A DNA stretch of 64,000 bases from Nocardia vermiculata NBRC 100427 (GCF_001613265.1 NZ_BDCA01000001.1:434001-498000); one strand, 5' to 3'; positions 20,249 to 29,814 are shown, numbered from the stretch's first letter. Translations and numbers: made by a program. The notes: generated by a model from the letters alone, not told the origin.

Positions 20249-20707
20249 GTGGTTACCGAAGTTCAGTGGAGTGAATTACAGCGCGACCCGAAGCAGGTTG
20301 CGCACCTCGCCGATGCCGGCGCCGTACGGGTCCGCCGCCGGGACGGCGCACCTCTACTGCTGCTACGGGAAGACAGGGCCGGGGCAGCGTCGGAAGGTTC
20401 GGTGACGGCGGCCCGCGCCCTACGCAACGTGCTAGTACACCTACCGCCCGACATCGCGGCACGCTCTCTGCTGGACGAGTTTCCCTGGGTAGACGTCCTT
20501 CCTAACGATGAACAAGCACAGTTCGTCCGCGATTTCGCTCGCGCGTTCCAGGCCTCGGCCGAACTCGGTGAGTGGTCCGTTCTCGCGCAGACGATCCGGG
20601 AATGGCGCGCCACCGCAGCGATCCACGCAGATCCCGCTCTGGCCGAACAGCTTTCCGGTCCGCTGGACGGTGACTTCGGCCCGGTTCCACCACCGATAGA
20701 GGAGTGA
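20249..20707 (+). CDS. putative antitoxin (Phd-like N-terminus)
   Basis: 152 residues, GTG start. The opening VTEVQWSELQRDPKQVAHLADAGAVRVRRRDGAPLLLLRED resembles the Phd/YefM DNA-binding fold (prevent-host-death proteins). A helical C-terminal part (DEQAQFVRDFARAFQASAELGEWSVLAQTIREWRATAAIHAD) and an acidic Pro-rich tail (PPPIEE) follow and would bind the toxin. A dyad lies right before the start. The downstream RelE-like toxin gene begins 3 nt after the stop, with its ribosome binding site GAGGAG inside the end of this gene: a classic coupled TA layout. Confidence 0.7.
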   Translation: MVTEVQWSELQRDPKQVAHLADAGAVRVRRRDGAPLLLLREDRAGAASEGSVTAARALRNVLVHLPPDIAARSLLDEFPWVDVLPNDEQAQFVRDFARAFQASAELGEWSVLAQTIREWRATAAIHADPALAEQLSGPLDGDFGPVPPPIEE

Positions 20708-20710
20708 TCC

Positions 20711-21065
20711 GTGCCCGCCAAACGTGGTGACCGCGTCGCACCACCTCCTCGTCCGGGTGCCTGGGAGGCACGATTCGCATCTTTCCGATGCCGCAAAAGG
20801 CTGGGAAGACCTGTGCCGCGCCGCGCAGTCCAACACCTGGGAAGCATGGATCGTGCTGACCGAACGCCCCACCGCACCAGAGAATCCGGCGCGACAGCAC
20901 CGGCTCCGAGGTGCCTACTCCGCCAGAGAGGTCGGTGGAACAATGCTGGACCAGTGGCAGTACGAGGTCACAGCGGGTGGTCGGGTCTGGTACTGCCCCG
21001 ACCCGACCAGACGCATTGTCTGGCTGACAGTGGCGACTGCGGCACACCCGAAACAAACGGAGTAG
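20711..21065 (+). pseudogene. RelE-like toxin gene with +1 frameshift
   Basis: Two adjacent frames together encode one member of an actinobacterial RelE-type toxin family. From GTG 20711 (ribosome binding site GAGGAG 7 nt upstream) the first frame reads VPAKRGDRVAPPPRPGAWEARFAS, the standard family N-terminus. At about 20783 the homology moves to the next frame: SDAAKGWEDLCRAAQSNTWEAW ... LDQWQYEVTAGGRVWYCPDPTRRIVWLTVATAAHPKQTE, ending in TAG at 21063-21065. One extra T in the CTTTCC run at 20781-20786 would explain it. Possible meanings are a real inactivating mutation, a sequencing error, or ribosomal +1 slippage. Family recognition is from memory of its conserved ends. Confidence 0.65.
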
Positions 21066-21080
21066 TCGACGACGCGAAGG

Positions 21081-21102
21081 CGCCCCGGCTCCGGCCGGGG
21101 CG
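21081..21102. terminator. terminator between the toxin gene and nrdE
   Basis: CGCCCCGG (21081-21088) / CCGGGGCG (21095-21102) with a 6-nt loop, between convergent genes, 18 nt beyond the nrdE stop. Confidence 0.65.
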
Positions 21103-21119
21103 TCCGTCGCTCGTCGGCC

Positions 21120-24100
21120 CTACAACATGCAGCTGACGCAATTCTCCACTTCAGTCCCCTCCAGCGCCATCTGCCGGATACGGATGTAGTACAGCGTCTT
21201 GATGCCCTTGCGCCAGGCGTAGATCTGGGCCTTGTTCACATCGCGGGTGGTGGCGCTGTCGTTGAAGAACAGGGTCAGCGACAGGCCCTGGTCCACGTGC
21301 TGGGTGGCCGCGGCGTAGGTGTCGATGATCTTCTCGTAGCCGATTTCGTAGGCGTCGGCGAAGTATTCGAGATTGTCGTTGGTCAGGTAGGGGGCCGGGT
21401 AGTAGACGCGGCCGATCTTGCCTTCCTTGCGGATCTCGATCTTCGAGGCCACCGGGTGGATCGAACTGGTGGAGTTGTTGATGTAGGAGATGGATCCGGT
21501 CGGCGGCACGGCCTGCAGGTTCTGGTTGTAGATGCCGTGCGCCATGACCGAGGCCTTCAGCTCGCGCCAGTCGTCCTGGGTCGGGATGTGCACGCCGGCG
21601 TCAGCGAAGATCTCGCGGACCCGGTCGGTTTTCGGCTCCCACACCCGATCGGTGTACTTGTCGAAGTACTCACCGCTGGCGTACTTGGACTCCGGGAAGC
21701 CACCGAAGGCGGTGCCGCGCTCGATGGCGAGCTTGTTCGAGGCCCGCACCGCGTGGTACGCCACGGTGTAGAAGTAGATGTCGGTGAAGTCGACACCCTC
21801 TTCGGACCCGTAGTGGATGTACTCGCGCGCCAGATACCCGTGCAGGTTCATCTGACCGAGACCGATCGCGTGAGACTGGTTGTTGCCCTGCTCGATCGAG
21901 GGCACCGAGTAGATGTGGGTCTGGTCCGAGACCGCCGTCAGCGCCCGGATCGAGGTTTCGATGGTCTGCCCGAAGTCCGGTGAGTCCATCGCCTTGGCGA
22001 TGTTGAGCGAGCCGAGGTTGCAGGAGATGTCCTTGCCGACCTTCGCGTAGGACAGGTCGTCGTTGAAGATCGACGGGGTGGAGACCTGCAGGATCTCCGA
22101 GCACAGGTTGGAGTGGGTGATCTTGCCCGCGATCGGGTTCGCCCGGTTCACCGTGTCCTCGTACATGATGTACGGGTAGCCGGATTCGAACTGCAGCTCG
22201 GCGATCGTCTGGAAGAACTCGCGGGCGTTGATCTTCGACTTGCGGATCCGCCGGTCGTCGACCATCTCGTAGTACTTCTCGGTGACGTTCACATCGGCAA
22301 AAGGCGTCCCGTAGATGCGCTCGACGTCGTACGGCGAGAACAGGTACATGTCCTCGTTCTTCTTCGCCAGCTCGAAGGTGATGTCCGGAATCACCACACC
22401 CAGCGACAGTGTCTTGATGCGGATCTTCTCGTCCGCGTTCTCCCGCTTGGTATCGAGGAAGCGGTAGATGTCGGGATGATGGGCGTGCAGATACACCGCA
22501 CCCGCACCCTGACGGGCACCGAGCTGGTTGGCGTAGGAGAACGAATCCTCCAGCAGCTTCATGATCGGAATGACGCCCGAGGACTGGTTCTCGATCTTCT
22601 TGATCGGCGCACCGTGCTCACGAATGTTGGTGAGTAGCAAGGCAACTCCGCCACCGCGCTTGGACAGCTGCAGCGCCGAGTTGATGGAACGCCCGATGGA
22701 CTCCATATTGTCCTCGATGCGCAGCAGGAAGCAGTTGTGCACAACCGTGCCGCGGATCGTATAAGTGTGAGTGCCTGCGACGTGCAGATTGTACACCTTC
22801 TCCGGAGTGTCCGACGTGTGCTCGATCGCACGGACTCCGTACACATGACGGCCATGGACCACCTGGTACGTCGTACGCTTGGTCCCCTTGCGGCCCGTGT
22901 AATTGTGCAGGTTCTTACCGATATCGAAAATGAACTCTTCGTTGGTTCCGGGCAGGCCGGGCACGAACACCTGTCCTGTCGGGTTGCCGGCCTGGTTGAC
23001 ATAGGTACGAACCACCGACACGATGCCGAGCCGTCGCAGAATCAACTGCACCTGATCGATCAGCTCCGGATTGACCAAATCGAGAACCATGCCACCGGTG
23101 GTGGCACATCCGTCCCCACGGAACAGACCTCCTACCAGGCCACGCAGGAAATCATCTCCAGCGGTCATCACTTCGTGCGACAACCGTTTGGTGGCATATC
23201 CGGTCCCGGCCATCGACAAGAGCATCGAGGCAACAGTCTTGCTGTTGCAGACCATGCGGGTGGAGTGGTCGGAGTGGTTGGTGTGCAAGGACAGGTCGCT
23301 CCCGAACACCTGCTTGAACGCCATGCCGAGCTCGACGTGATATTCGGCTTCGTGTGCGCCCAGAGTGAAGTGCACACCATTCGGCTGCACGCCGTCGACT
23401 CCGGAACGCTTGGATACGTGCCCCTCGGCCAGGTACCAGCCGAGGATCAGACCGAGTTCGTAAGACTCCTCGACGTACCGGTTGACCGGAACGAACACCT
23501 GGCTGTAGCGCTGCTTGTTGCGGTGCTTGGCATCCGTGTTCACCTTGCGGACCAGCCCGTCCGACTCTTCGTAGACGCCCTTGCCCGTGAACTTCATCAT
23601 GTCGAAGGTTCGTCGCTCACGCGTATCCAGCGGCGCGGTCGTGACGATGAAATCGGAAGGATGCACGTCCTGGGCGGCCAACCACACAAACCCACGGAAT
23701 GGGTCGGCGCCGTCACCGTCGATGATCGTTTCGACGTCGCGGCTGGTCCACACCAGAATCGGATGTTCGGGAGTGCACCGGATCGGCTCCTTGTGACCGA
23801 AGTGCGAAATCGATACCAACGCTTGATCGTTCGGATTCTCGATCAGTTTCTCGATCTCGGCATAAGAGCCATCGTGGGACAGCACGAGGTCTCCCGGGCG
23901 CAGACTCTCGATCGGGCGCGGGCCTGCACTGGTATCCACGGGAGTTCCCGCAGGAAAGCAGCTGACCGGCTCGCCACGCTGCTTCTTACCGGAGTTCAGG
24001 AAGGTCGGGGTGGCCGGCTGGAAGCGGCCGTCGATGATCTCCTCGACCAGTTGGCGGGCGAGGATCTCATCGCCCGCGGCGAGGGTCAGCGCGACCATGC

Positions 24101-24530
24101 ACACGCGGTCCTCGAACCGCTCCAGGTAGCGCTTGCCGTCGAACGTCTTGAGCGTGTACGAGGTGTAGTACTTGAACGCGCCGAGGAAGGTCGGGAACCG
24201 GAACTTCTTGTCGTAGGCCTGCTGGAACAGTGATTTCACGAAGGGCCGGCCGTACTGTTCCAGCACCTCGGGCTCGTAGTAGTTCTCCTCCACGAGGTAG
24301 TCGAGCTTCTCGTCGAGATTGTGGAAGAACACCGTGTTCTGGTTGACGTGCTGCAGGAAGTACTGCCGGGCAGCGGCGACATCCTTGTCGAACTGGATCT
24401 CACCATCCGGTCCGTACAGGTTCAGCATCGCGTTGAGCGCGTGGTAGTCGAGCCCCTCGGTGGCGGCGTCGTTGCTGACCGGACGCTCTAGGCGGGCCGT
24501 CTTTCCGGCCGGTGCTGTTGTCGTTGCCAA
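21120..24530 (-). CDS. nrdE: class Ib ribonucleoside-diphosphate reductase alpha subunit, intein-containing precursor
   Basis: 1136-residue precursor; removal of the 409-residue intein leaves about 727 residues, the normal NrdE size. It reduces NDPs to dNDPs with NrdF, electrons coming from NrdH. The substrate-site cysteines are in QRGEPVSC (split by the intein), [11 protein letters not shown] (thiyl radical) and [12 protein letters not shown]; the C-terminal shuttle pair is NCVSCML. The N-terminus ([25 protein letters not shown]) is the NrdE-type, and no ATP cone is present. Start: TTG at 24530 ([10 protein letters not shown]), with GAGAGGG about 12 nt upstream, overlapping the 3' end of nrdI; no better start exists before the conserved region. 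Last gene of nrdHIE; a terminator follows. Confidence 0.96.
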   Translation of the reverse strand: MATTTAPAGKTARLERPVSNDAATEGLDYHALNAMLNLYGPDGEIQFDKDVAAARQYFLQHVNQNTVFFHNLDEKLDYLVEENYYEPEVLEQYGRPFVKSLFQQAYDKKFRFPTFLGAFKYYTSYTLKTFDGKRYLERFEDRVCMVALTLAAGDEILARQLVEEIIDGRFQPATPTFLNSGKKQRGEPVSCFPAGTPVDTSAGPRPIESLRPGDLVLSHDGSYAEIEKLIENPNDQALVSISHFGHKEPIRCTPEHPILVWTSRDVETIIDGDGADPFRGFVWLAAQDVHPSDFIVTTAPLDTRERRTFDMMKFTGKGVYEESDGLVRKVNTDAKHRNKQRYSQVFVPVNRYVEESYELGLILGWYLAEGHVSKRSGVDGVQPNGVHFTLGAHEAEYHVELGMAFKQVFGSDLSLHTNHSDHSTRMVCNSKTVASMLLSMAGTGYATKRLSHEVMTAGDDFLRGLVGGLFRGDGCATTGGMVLDLVNPELIDQVQLILRRLGIVSVVRTYVNQAGNPTGQVFVPGLPGTNEEFIFDIGKNLHNYTGRKGTKRTTYQVVHGRHVYGVRAIEHTSDTPEKVYNLHVAGTHTYTIRGTVVHNCFLLRIEDNMESIGRSINSALQLSKRGGGVALLLTNIREHGAPIKKIENQSSGVIPIMKLLEDSFSYANQLGARQGAGAVYLHAHHPDIYRFLDTKRENADEKIRIKTLSLGVVIPDITFELAKKNEDMYLFSPYDVERIYGTPFADVNVTEKYYEMVDDRRIRKSKINAREFFQTIAELQFESGYPYIMYEDTVNRANPIAGKITHSNLCSEILQVSTPSIFNDDLSYAKVGKDISCNLGSLNIAKAMDSPDFGQTIETSIRALTAVSDQTHIYSVPSIEQGNNQSHAIGLGQMNLHGYLAREYIHYGSEEGVDFTDIYFYTVAYHAVRASNKLAIERGTAFGGFPESKYASGEYFDKYTDRVWEPKTDRVREIFADAGVHIPTQDDWRELKASVMAHGIYNQNLQAVPPTGSISYINNSTSSIHPVASKIEIRKEGKIGRVYYPAPYLTNDNLEYFADAYEIGYEKIIDTYAAATQHVDQGLSLTLFFNDSATTRDVNKAQIYAWRKGIKTLYYIRIRQMALEGTEVENCVSCML
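22734..23960 (-). mobile_element. intein with LAGLIDADG homing endonuclease inside NrdE
   Basis: 409 codons from Cys1 (TGC, 23960-23958; [13 protein letters not shown]) to the terminal His-Asn (VVHN, ending 22734), followed by the +1 extein Cys. Splicing blocks visible: A (CFPAGTPV), B ([10 protein letters not shown]), F ([14 protein letters not shown]), G (VVHN/C). The two dodecapeptide motifs of a DOD homing endonuclease are [13 protein letters not shown] and [13 protein letters not shown], so it may still be mobile. The insertion separates PVS from CFLLR, meaning the +1 cysteine is the redox-active cysteine that corresponds to Cys178 of Salmonella NrdE. The enzyme cannot work until the intein is spliced out. 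Confidence 0.95.
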
Positions 24531-24991
24531 AACAATCCCAATCCCTCTCGGACGCGCTCGACGTCCTCGGCGGTTCCCATCAGTTCGAAGCGATACAGGT
24601 AAGGCACCCCGCATTTGCGCGAGATCACCTCTCCCGCATAGCAATACGTATCGCCGAAGTTCGTGTTGCCGGCTGCGATCACCCCGCGCAACAGCGCACG
24701 ATTATCCGGATCGTTGAGGAACTTCGCGACCTGCCTGGGCACGAATTCCTTGTCCGATCGACCGGCTGCTCCCGCGCCGCGCTGCGCGTCGAACACGTGC
24801 CGACCGCCACCGTAGGTGGGACAGATCAGCACATAGGGCGTGTCGACGCGCAGCGAATCGGCGGTGCGGAGCGGAATGCGAACGGCGGGCAAGCCCAGCC
24901 GTTCGACGAATCGGTGCGTGTTCTCCGAGGCGCTCGAGAAGTAGACCAGAGCGGGTGTCGATTGGGTCCCTTCCCCGGACAACCCAGCCAT
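24488..24991 (-). CDS. nrdI: NrdI flavodoxin-like activator
   Basis: 167 residues. ATG 24991 follows a strong purine-rich site (GGAGGAAGGGGGAG). The flavodoxin-like fold is clear: [20 protein letters not shown] (FMN phosphate loop), CPTYGGG and [35 protein letters not shown]. NrdI supplies the oxidant that assembles the Mn(III)2-tyrosyl radical in NrdF. It is the middle gene of nrdHIE; its 3' end overlaps the start of nrdE by about 43 nt. Confidence 0.96.
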   Translation of the reverse strand: MAGLSGEGTQSTPALVYFSSASENTHRFVERLGLPAVRIPLRTADSLRVDTPYVLICPTYGGGRHVFDAQRGAGAAGRSDKEFVPRQVAKFLNDPDNRALLRGVIAAGNTNFGDTYCYAGEVISRKCGVPYLYRFELMGTAEDVERVREGLGLFWQRQQHRPERRPA

Positions 24992-25037
24992 CCCACTCCC
25001 CCTTCCTCCGCTGTTCGGACGAACGGTGACCGGCGGC

Positions 25038-25271
25038 TCAGGCCGCCTGGGCCACCAGAGACTTGATGCGATCCGGACGGAAGCCGGACCAGTGGTCGTC
25101 GCCTGCGACGACCACGGGGGCCTGCAGATACCCCAGTGCCATGACGTAGTCGCGGGCTTCCGGGTTCTCGGAGATATCGATGATCTCGTACTCCATACCG
25201 GCCTTGTCGAGGGCGCGGTAGGTGGCATTGCACTGGACACAAGCGGGCTTGGTGTAGACCGTGATACTCAT
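25038..25271 (-). CDS. nrdH: NrdH redoxin
   Basis: 77 residues, glutaredoxin-like with the redox motif CVQC (residues 11-14: [14 protein letters not shown]). The thioredoxin-reductase-type binding end [12 protein letters not shown] is typical of NrdH. It feeds electrons to NrdE. First gene of the operon, with about 190 nt of leader separating it from the paired NrdR-like boxes. Spacing to nrdI is 46 nt. Confidence 0.96.
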   Translation of the reverse strand: MSITVYTKPACVQCNATYRALDKAGMEYEIIDISENPEARDYVMALGYLQAPVVVAGDDHWSGFRPDRIKSLVAQAA

Positions 25272-25462
25272 AGGTGTCCCTCTCTCCTTGCGTTATCCGA
25301 TGCAGCCTTGAATCGGTACGTCGAGCTGCTGCGAGCATCCGTACTGAGCACGATCCATGCGGTACTGCGCAAACCTCTGGAAGCGAGTGGCTATGAGGGC
25401 CTTCACCAGCGATCACACTGCGGCGACCGACTCCGAGTCCGTCTCCCCTTCCAGTGCCGTAG

Positions 25463-25510
25463 ACACTACACCTAGTGGCCGACAGTTTCATCCAACACGA
25501 CATGTTGCGA
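25463..25510 (-). promoter_or_regulatory. tandem NrdR boxes upstream of nrdHIE
   Basis: ACACTACACCTAGTGG (25463-25478) and ACACGACATGTTGCGA (25495-25510) match the NrdR consensus acaCwAtATaTwGtgt at about 12 and 11 of 16 positions. Start-to-start distance is 32 bp, identical to the pair before nrdF. Co-regulation of both loci by NrdR is the simple reading. Confidence 0.7.
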
Positions 25511-25735
25511 ACCACAAAGATGAAATTCGACGGCGGTAAGTACCAGGACAGTCGATTCGCAAGCCGACACGACAGTGGTACAGATCACGATTTTGCAGCG
25601 TAGCGCGCTCCCAGCAAACTCATTGTCACCACTGGACGCACCCGCAACAAGCACCTCGTCAACGCCTGTCTCCACCCCCGCCGCAGGCCACTCACACACC
25701 CCACACCACACCTGCACGCAACGGCCGGGAACACA

Positions 25736-25775
25736 CGAGGGCCGCGCCCACACCGAGGAGTGGACACGGCCCTCG
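25736..25775 (-). terminator. hairpin downstream of rpmJ2
   Basis: CGAGGGCCG (25736-25744) pairs with CGGCCCTCG (25767-25775) across a 22-nt loop, about 58 nt past the rpmJ2 stop. Confidence 0.5.
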
Positions 25776-25832
25776 ATCGACCGATGCCGGGCGTGTCGCA
25801 ACACATCCGGACGGCGAATCCGGAAACCGAAC

Positions 25833-25955
25833 TCAGCCCTGCCGGGCCTTGAAACGCGGATCCCGCTTGTTGATCACATACGTCTTCCCACGCCTCCGTA
25901 CCACTTGCGCCCCGGGCTTGCTCTTCAGTGATCGCAGCGACTTGCGCACCTTCAT
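25833..25955 (-). CDS. rpmJ: 50S ribosomal protein L36, zinc-free paralogue
   Basis: 40 residues: it begins [19 protein letters not shown], continues [21 protein letters not shown], and contains no cysteine. Ordinary L36 holds a zinc ion with a Cys3-His ribbon; this is the C-minus form that replaces it when zinc is scarce, sparing ribosomal zinc. GGAGGAG precedes the ATG at a good distance, and a Zur-like box lies 17 nt upstream of the start. It is inserted between nrdH and the FMN reductase gene, a place where M. tuberculosis has no ribosomal protein gene as I recall. Confidence 0.93.
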   Translation of the reverse strand: MKVRKSLRSLKSKPGAQVVRRRGKTYVINKRDPRFKARQG

Positions 25956-25971
25956 TGCCGACTCCTCCTAT

Positions 25972-25986
25972 TGGAAATGGTTTTCA
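25972..25986 (-). promoter_or_regulatory. Zur box upstream of rpmJ2
   Basis: On the coding strand TGAAAACCATTTCCA, a palindrome TGAAAA-N3-TTTTCA with one mismatch, the actinobacterial Zur consensus. It overlaps the promoter-proximal leader 17 nt before the ATG. Zur with zinc would repress this zinc-free L36. Confidence 0.8.
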
Positions 25987-26039
25987 TATCCTATAGGTGA
26001 ACAGGGCAGGCGGCGATATAATCCTCATCCCGGCACGAC

Positions 26040-26072
26040 TCAGGGGCCGCACCGCCGTGGTGCGACCCCTGA
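26040..26072 (-). terminator. terminator after the FMN reductase gene
   Basis: TCAGGGGcCGCACC (26040-26053) and GGTGCGaCCCCTGA (26059-26072), 14-nt arms with one mismatch and a 5-nt loop, 46 nt past the stop of the minus-strand gene at 26119. Confidence 0.7.
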
Positions 26073-26118
26073 ACAGTTTCGGAGCTCTACTCCGATAATC
26101 CTTGCCGAACCGTCGCCG

Positions 26119-26685
26119 TCAGGCGTTCACCGACTCGCGCACCGCAGCGACCACCTCGGCCACCGCACCGGACAGCTGGGTCAGCGCCTCGGCGTCCTCG
26201 CGCGGGTGCGCCTCGGCGAACCGCTGGCCGATGGTCCCGAAGTGCAGATGCGCGCTCTCGACGATCGTGCCCCCGGCCACGCCGGCCGACTTGACGGTGT
26301 CACCATGGGCCCACTTCGCGGCATTCTGGCTGATCGACGCGCTCACCACGGCGATCGGCTTGTCCTTGATGGACCCGGCACCGTAGGGGCGCGAGGCCCA
26401 GTCGATCGCATTCTTCAGCACGGCGGGAATGGTGCCGTTGTATTCGGGAACGAACAGCAGCAGCGCGTCGGCCTCGGTCACGGCCGAACGCAGAGCCTCG
26501 GCCGCGGCCGGTACCTCACCCGGCAGGTCGATGTCCTCGTTGTAGAACGGGATGCCGCCGAGACCCTCGAAGATATCGACCTGCACATCCGCGGGGGCGG
26601 TGTGCGCGGCGGCTTCGGCCAGCTGCCGGTTGATCGAACCGGAACGCAGGCTGCCGACGAGAGCCAGAATGCGGGTTTGTGACAT
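26119..26685 (-). CDS. NAD(P)H-dependent FMN reductase family protein (Rv3054c-like)
   Basis: 188 residues. ATG 26685 (MSQTRILALVGSLRSGSINRQLA) follows AAGGAG. Flavodoxin-like fold of the SsuE/ArsH/chromate-reductase group: GSLRSGSINRQL is the FMN phosphate loop and VPEYNGTIPAVLKNAIDW is the isoalloxazine-binding motif. Reduces FMN, quinones or metal ions with NAD(P)H; the physiological acceptor is unknown. Divergent from a TetR regulator, as Rv3054c and Rv3055 are in M. tuberculosis. Confidence 0.9.
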   Translation of the reverse strand: MSQTRILALVGSLRSGSINRQLAEAAAHTAPADVQVDIFEGLGGIPFYNEDIDLPGEVPAAAEALRSAVTEADALLLFVPEYNGTIPAVLKNAIDWASRPYGAGSIKDKPIAVVSASISQNAAKWAHGDTVKSAGVAGGTIVESAHLHFGTIGQRFAEAHPREDAEALTQLSGAVAEVVAAVRESVNA

Positions 26686-26787
26686 GATCACTCCTTGTAC
26701 GGTGGGCGGCGGCGGTGGCATCCGCTTTCACGAGACGACAACCGGACTACGGTCCACTTCTATTCCCGAACCAGGGGTAGCTGCACT

Positions 26788-27513
26788 GTGAACCGCGACA
26801 CTCCGGATCCGAAACCGCCGACCTCGCACGGCTTTCGCGAACTTCGCGTATCGGATCCGCTGACCCTTCTGCCGCAACCGAACGAACTCGAACTCGCTCC
26901 CGATGCGATAGCGTCACCCGCGCTCGACACACCCCTGCCGCTGGCCGGGCACTCCGAACGCAGCGACGCGGCACGCAACCGGCAACTGCTGCTGGATGCT
27001 GCCGAACAACTGGTCGGCGAACTCGGCGCAGACGGTATCACCATGGACGCGGTCGCCAAGCGGGCGGGAGTCGGCAAGGGCACCGTATTCCGGCGCTTCG
27101 GCAACCGGGCGGGGCTGATGCTGGCACTGCTCGACCAGTCCGAGCAGAAGCTGCAGGCGGCGTTCATGTACGGGCCGCCGCCACTGGGTCCGGGCGCGCC
27201 GCCGCTGCAACGGCTGATCGCCTACGGCCGCGCCCGGCTGGCCGGTATCGAGGTGGAGGGCGAGATGCGCCGCGCCGCCGACGAATCCGATCGCTACAGC
27301 ACCGCCCCGTACAACATTTCCAAGACCCACGTGGCGCTGCTGCTGCGCCAACTCGGCGCGAGCGGCGATATCGGGCTGCTCACCGATACTCTGCTGGCGA
27401 CCCTGGACGCCGGTCTGGTACTGCATCAGATCCGAGTCCTCGGATATCGGCCCGAACAGATCGCCGACCACTGGGAAAACGTGGCCCGCGCACTGGTGAC
27501 ACCACGCCAGTAG
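26788..27513 (+). CDS. TetR family regulator (Rv3055-like)
   Basis: 241 residues from GTG 26788 (VNRDTPDPKPPTSH). A 60-residue disordered leader precedes the HTH: RNRQLLLDAAEQLVGELGADGITMDAVAKRAGVGKGTVFRRFGNRAGLM. The ligand-binding part is all-helical and includes AAFMYGPPPLGPGAPPLQRLIAYG. Read away from the FMN reductase gene, its probable target. The next gene, nadE, starts 9 nt after the stop, so it may be co-transcribed. Confidence 0.88.
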   Translation: MNRDTPDPKPPTSHGFRELRVSDPLTLLPQPNELELAPDAIASPALDTPLPLAGHSERSDAARNRQLLLDAAEQLVGELGADGITMDAVAKRAGVGKGTVFRRFGNRAGLMLALLDQSEQKLQAAFMYGPPPLGPGAPPLQRLIAYGRARLAGIEVEGEMRRAADESDRYSTAPYNISKTHVALLLRQLGASGDIGLLTDTLLATLDAGLVLHQIRVLGYRPEQIADHWENVARALVTPRQ

Positions 27514-27522
27514 AGTAAGCGC

Positions 27523-28368
27523 ATGTCGACTCTTCGGGAACAGATCATCGCCGAATTAGGTGTCCTACCGGCCATCGAGCCGAAGGTCGAAGTGCGGCGC
27601 CGCGTGGGATTCCTGGCCGATTATCTGACCTCCACGCCGACGACGGGATTCGTTCTCGGTATCAGTGGCGGCCAGGACAGCACTCTGGCCGGCCGGCTGT
27701 GCCAGCTCGCCGCGGAAGAGTTGCGTTCCCGCGGGCGGGACGCGCAATTCGTCGCGGTTCGCCTGCCCTACGGCGTCCAGGCCGACGCCGACGATGCCCA
27801 GCGGGCGCTGGATTTCATTCGGCCCGACCGGGTGGTCGAGGTCGACGTCGCACCGGGCGCCGACGCGGTATCGGCGGCCACGGCGGCCGGAGTGCGTGAG
27901 TTGCTGGGTGCCGACACCCGGCTGCGGGATTTCGTCCGCGGCAATATCAAGGCCCGTGAACGCATGGTGATTCAGTACGCCATCGCGGGCCAGCTGAACC
28001 TGCTCGTCGTCGGCACCGACCACGCGGCGGAGGCGGTGACCGGCTTCTTCACCAAGTACGGCGACGGCGGTGCCGACGTCACTCCGCTCACCGGCCTCAC
28101 CAAGGGCCAGGGCGCGGCGCTGCTGCAGGAATTGGGTGCACCGCCGAGTACTTGGAGCAAGGTGCCGACGGCCGATCTCGAGGACGATCGCCCGGCGCTT
28201 CCGGACGAGGAGGCGCTCGGAGTCGGCTACGCCCAGATCGACAGTTATCTCGAGGGCAAGGAGGTGGCGCCGGAAGCAGCCGAGCGGATCGAGACCCTGT
28301 TCCGCAATACCCGGCACAAGCGCACCGTTCCGGTCACCCCGCTCGATACCTGGTGGAAACAGGGCTGA
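27523..28368 (+). CDS. nadE: NH3-dependent NAD+ synthetase
   Basis: 281 residues, E. coli-type length without the glutaminase domain of the M. tuberculosis enzyme. The PP-loop ATP motif [12 protein letters not shown] is at residues 46-57; [18 protein letters not shown] and [43 protein letters not shown] (metal and NaAD site) are family hallmarks. It amidates nicotinate adenine dinucleotide to NAD+. ATG start 9 nt after the TetR gene. Confidence 0.96.
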   Translation: MSTLREQIIAELGVLPAIEPKVEVRRRVGFLADYLTSTPTTGFVLGISGGQDSTLAGRLCQLAAEELRSRGRDAQFVAVRLPYGVQADADDAQRALDFIRPDRVVEVDVAPGADAVSAATAAGVRELLGADTRLRDFVRGNIKARERMVIQYAIAGQLNLLVVGTDHAAEAVTGFFTKYGDGGADVTPLTGLTKGQGAALLQELGAPPSTWSKVPTADLEDDRPALPDEEALGVGYAQIDSYLEGKEVAPEAAERIETLFRNTRHKRTVPVTPLDTWWKQG

Positions 28369-28383
28369 GTCGGTTCCCCGTGC

Positions 28384-28626
28384 TCACCCGCCGGCGAACG
28401 GCGGCAGTACGTCCACTCGGGCGCTCAGCTGCACCGTGCCGTCGCGGGTGAGTTCGTCTCCCACCAGGTAGGCACATACTTTCAGCATCGGCTCGAGTTT
28501 CGTGCCGTAGGCCGAGTGCAGTGCCGTGCGCAGATCGGCCACGGTCGCGGGCTCGGGCAGCTCGAAGCGCTCGCTGTCCTTGCCGACGGCGTCCGCGATC
28601 GCGGCGAAATATCGGACCTCAACCAC
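28384..28626 (-). CDS. moaD: molybdopterin synthase small subunit
   Basis: 80 residues, ubiquitin-like ([35 protein letters not shown]) ending in the obligatory Gly-Gly (PPFAGG), which is adenylated and thiocarboxylated to give sulphur to precursor Z. It overlaps the end of moaA by 8 bp on the same strand. Confidence 0.93.
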   Translation of the reverse strand: MVEVRYFAAIADAVGKDSERFELPEPATVADLRTALHSAYGTKLEPMLKVCAYLVGDELTRDGTVQLSARVDVLPPFAGG

Positions 28627-29677
28627 CGATGGCTCCCATCGTGCGTTCCGGCGGGACGAAATCGGCGGCGTCGATGCCGTGACCGGCCCATTTGTTCCAC
28701 ATCGCGCCGCGCCACCGCTGCGCCAGCTCGTCGTCGCTCGCTCCCGCTCGCAGCAGCGATCGCAGATCGTATTCCTGATCGCTGAACAGGCACGATCGGA
28801 TCATGCCGTCCGCGGTCAGGCGGGTGCGGTCGCAGTCGCCACAGAATTGGCGTGTCACCGAGGCGATGATGCCGACGGTCGCCGGGCCGCCGTTCACCAG
28901 CCAGGTCTCCGCCGGTGCCGACGGATCGGTGCGACCGGCCTCGGTGAGGGTGAACCTCGCGCCGAGCACCTCGAGCAGTTCGGCCGCGGTGACCATATTC
29001 GCGCGCGCCCACTCGTGATCGGCGTCGAGTGGCATCTCTTCGATGAACCGCAGCTCACACCCCTCGTCGAGGCACCATTGCAGCAGGTCGACGGCGCCGG
29101 AGAGGGTTTCGCGCATCAATACGGCGTTGACCTTCACCGGGGCGAGGCCGCAGGAATGGGCGGCGCGGATTCCGGCGAGCGTCGAGCCGAGCCGGTCGCG
29201 GCGGGTGAGGCGGGCGAAACCGGCCCGGTCCACGGTGTCCAGCGAGACGTTGACCCGCCCCAGACCGGCCGCGGCCAGTCCACGAGCGCGATGCTCGAGC
29301 CCGATGCCGTTGGTCGTCATCGCGAGCGGAGTGTCCGGGACGGCGGCCCGGCATCCGGCGATGATCTGTTCGAGGTCGCGCCGCATCAGCGGTTCGCCAC
29401 CGGTGAACCGGACCTCACGAACCCCCAACTGCCGCACCGCCAGTTCGACCAGCCGGACGATCTCCCCCGTGGACAGCAGTTCGTCCGAGGGGATCGCGGG
29501 CAGCCCTTCCTCCGGCATGCAGTATGTACAGCGCAGTGAGCATTTCTCGGTGATGGAGATCCGCAGATCCCGTGCTACCCGGCCGAATTTGTCGACCAGC
29601 AGGTCGGTGTCGGGTCGTCCGTCCAGCGAGGGCCGCCCGCCCCGGACGGCAGGAATCCCCATGAGAACGACGGTCAC
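28619..29677 (-). CDS. moaA: GTP 3',8-cyclase
   Basis: 352 residues, first step of molybdenum cofactor synthesis. The radical-SAM cluster is in [24 protein letters not shown] follows; the C-terminal second [4Fe-4S] site is in [22 protein letters not shown]. The C-terminus ends GAIGG, the conserved double glycine of MoaA. Start GTG 29677, with GGAG 3 nt upstream; an ATG at 29662 is possible. Operon moaA-moaD, divergent from moeA-moaCB-moaE. Confidence 0.96.
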   Translation of the reverse strand: MTVVLMGIPAVRGGRPSLDGRPDTDLLVDKFGRVARDLRISITEKCSLRCTYCMPEEGLPAIPSDELLSTGEIVRLVELAVRQLGVREVRFTGGEPLMRRDLEQIIAGCRAAVPDTPLAMTTNGIGLEHRARGLAAAGLGRVNVSLDTVDRAGFARLTRRDRLGSTLAGIRAAHSCGLAPVKVNAVLMRETLSGAVDLLQWCLDEGCELRFIEEMPLDADHEWARANMVTAAELLEVLGARFTLTEAGRTDPSAPAETWLVNGGPATVGIIASVTRQFCGDCDRTRLTADGMIRSCLFSDQEYDLRSLLRAGASDDELAQRWRGAMWNKWAGHGIDAADFVPPERTMGAIGG

Positions 29678-29814
29678 GACTCCATTATGAGGGGAAGGAC
29701 AACCTCACGTCCTGCAACAACAGAGAGTGAGTGTTGCGTAACCGGATGGAAGCCGGAACGGGTTTCGGTCCGGAGGGCGGGACCGCGGCCGGAACGAAGG
29801 CCATAATTGCAGCT

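Larger units (their letters stand above)
25272..25832. other. intergenic region upstream of nrdHIE and downstream of rpmJ2
   Basis: 561 bp. It contains the paired NrdR-like boxes (25463-25510) and a hairpin (25736-25775) for the convergent-side end of rpmJ2. The reading frames crossing it lack ribosome binding sites and family features, so I call no gene. The ~190 nt between the boxes and nrdH is an unusually long leader with no structure I recognise. Confidence 0.6.

Noticed and set aside
20711-21136. A 142-codon continuous frame from the toxin GTG
   Set aside because: Only its first 24 residues match the toxin family; the rest is the wrong frame after the apparent +1 shift.
22737-24233. 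A 498-codon plus-strand frame across the intein
   Set aside because: Exactly antisense to nrdE and its intein, both well supported; no motifs.
25472-25804. 110-codon minus-strand frame upstream of nrdHIE
   Set aside because: Overlaps the NrdR boxes and a hairpin, lacks a ribosome binding site, and has Cys/Arg-rich random-looking sequence.
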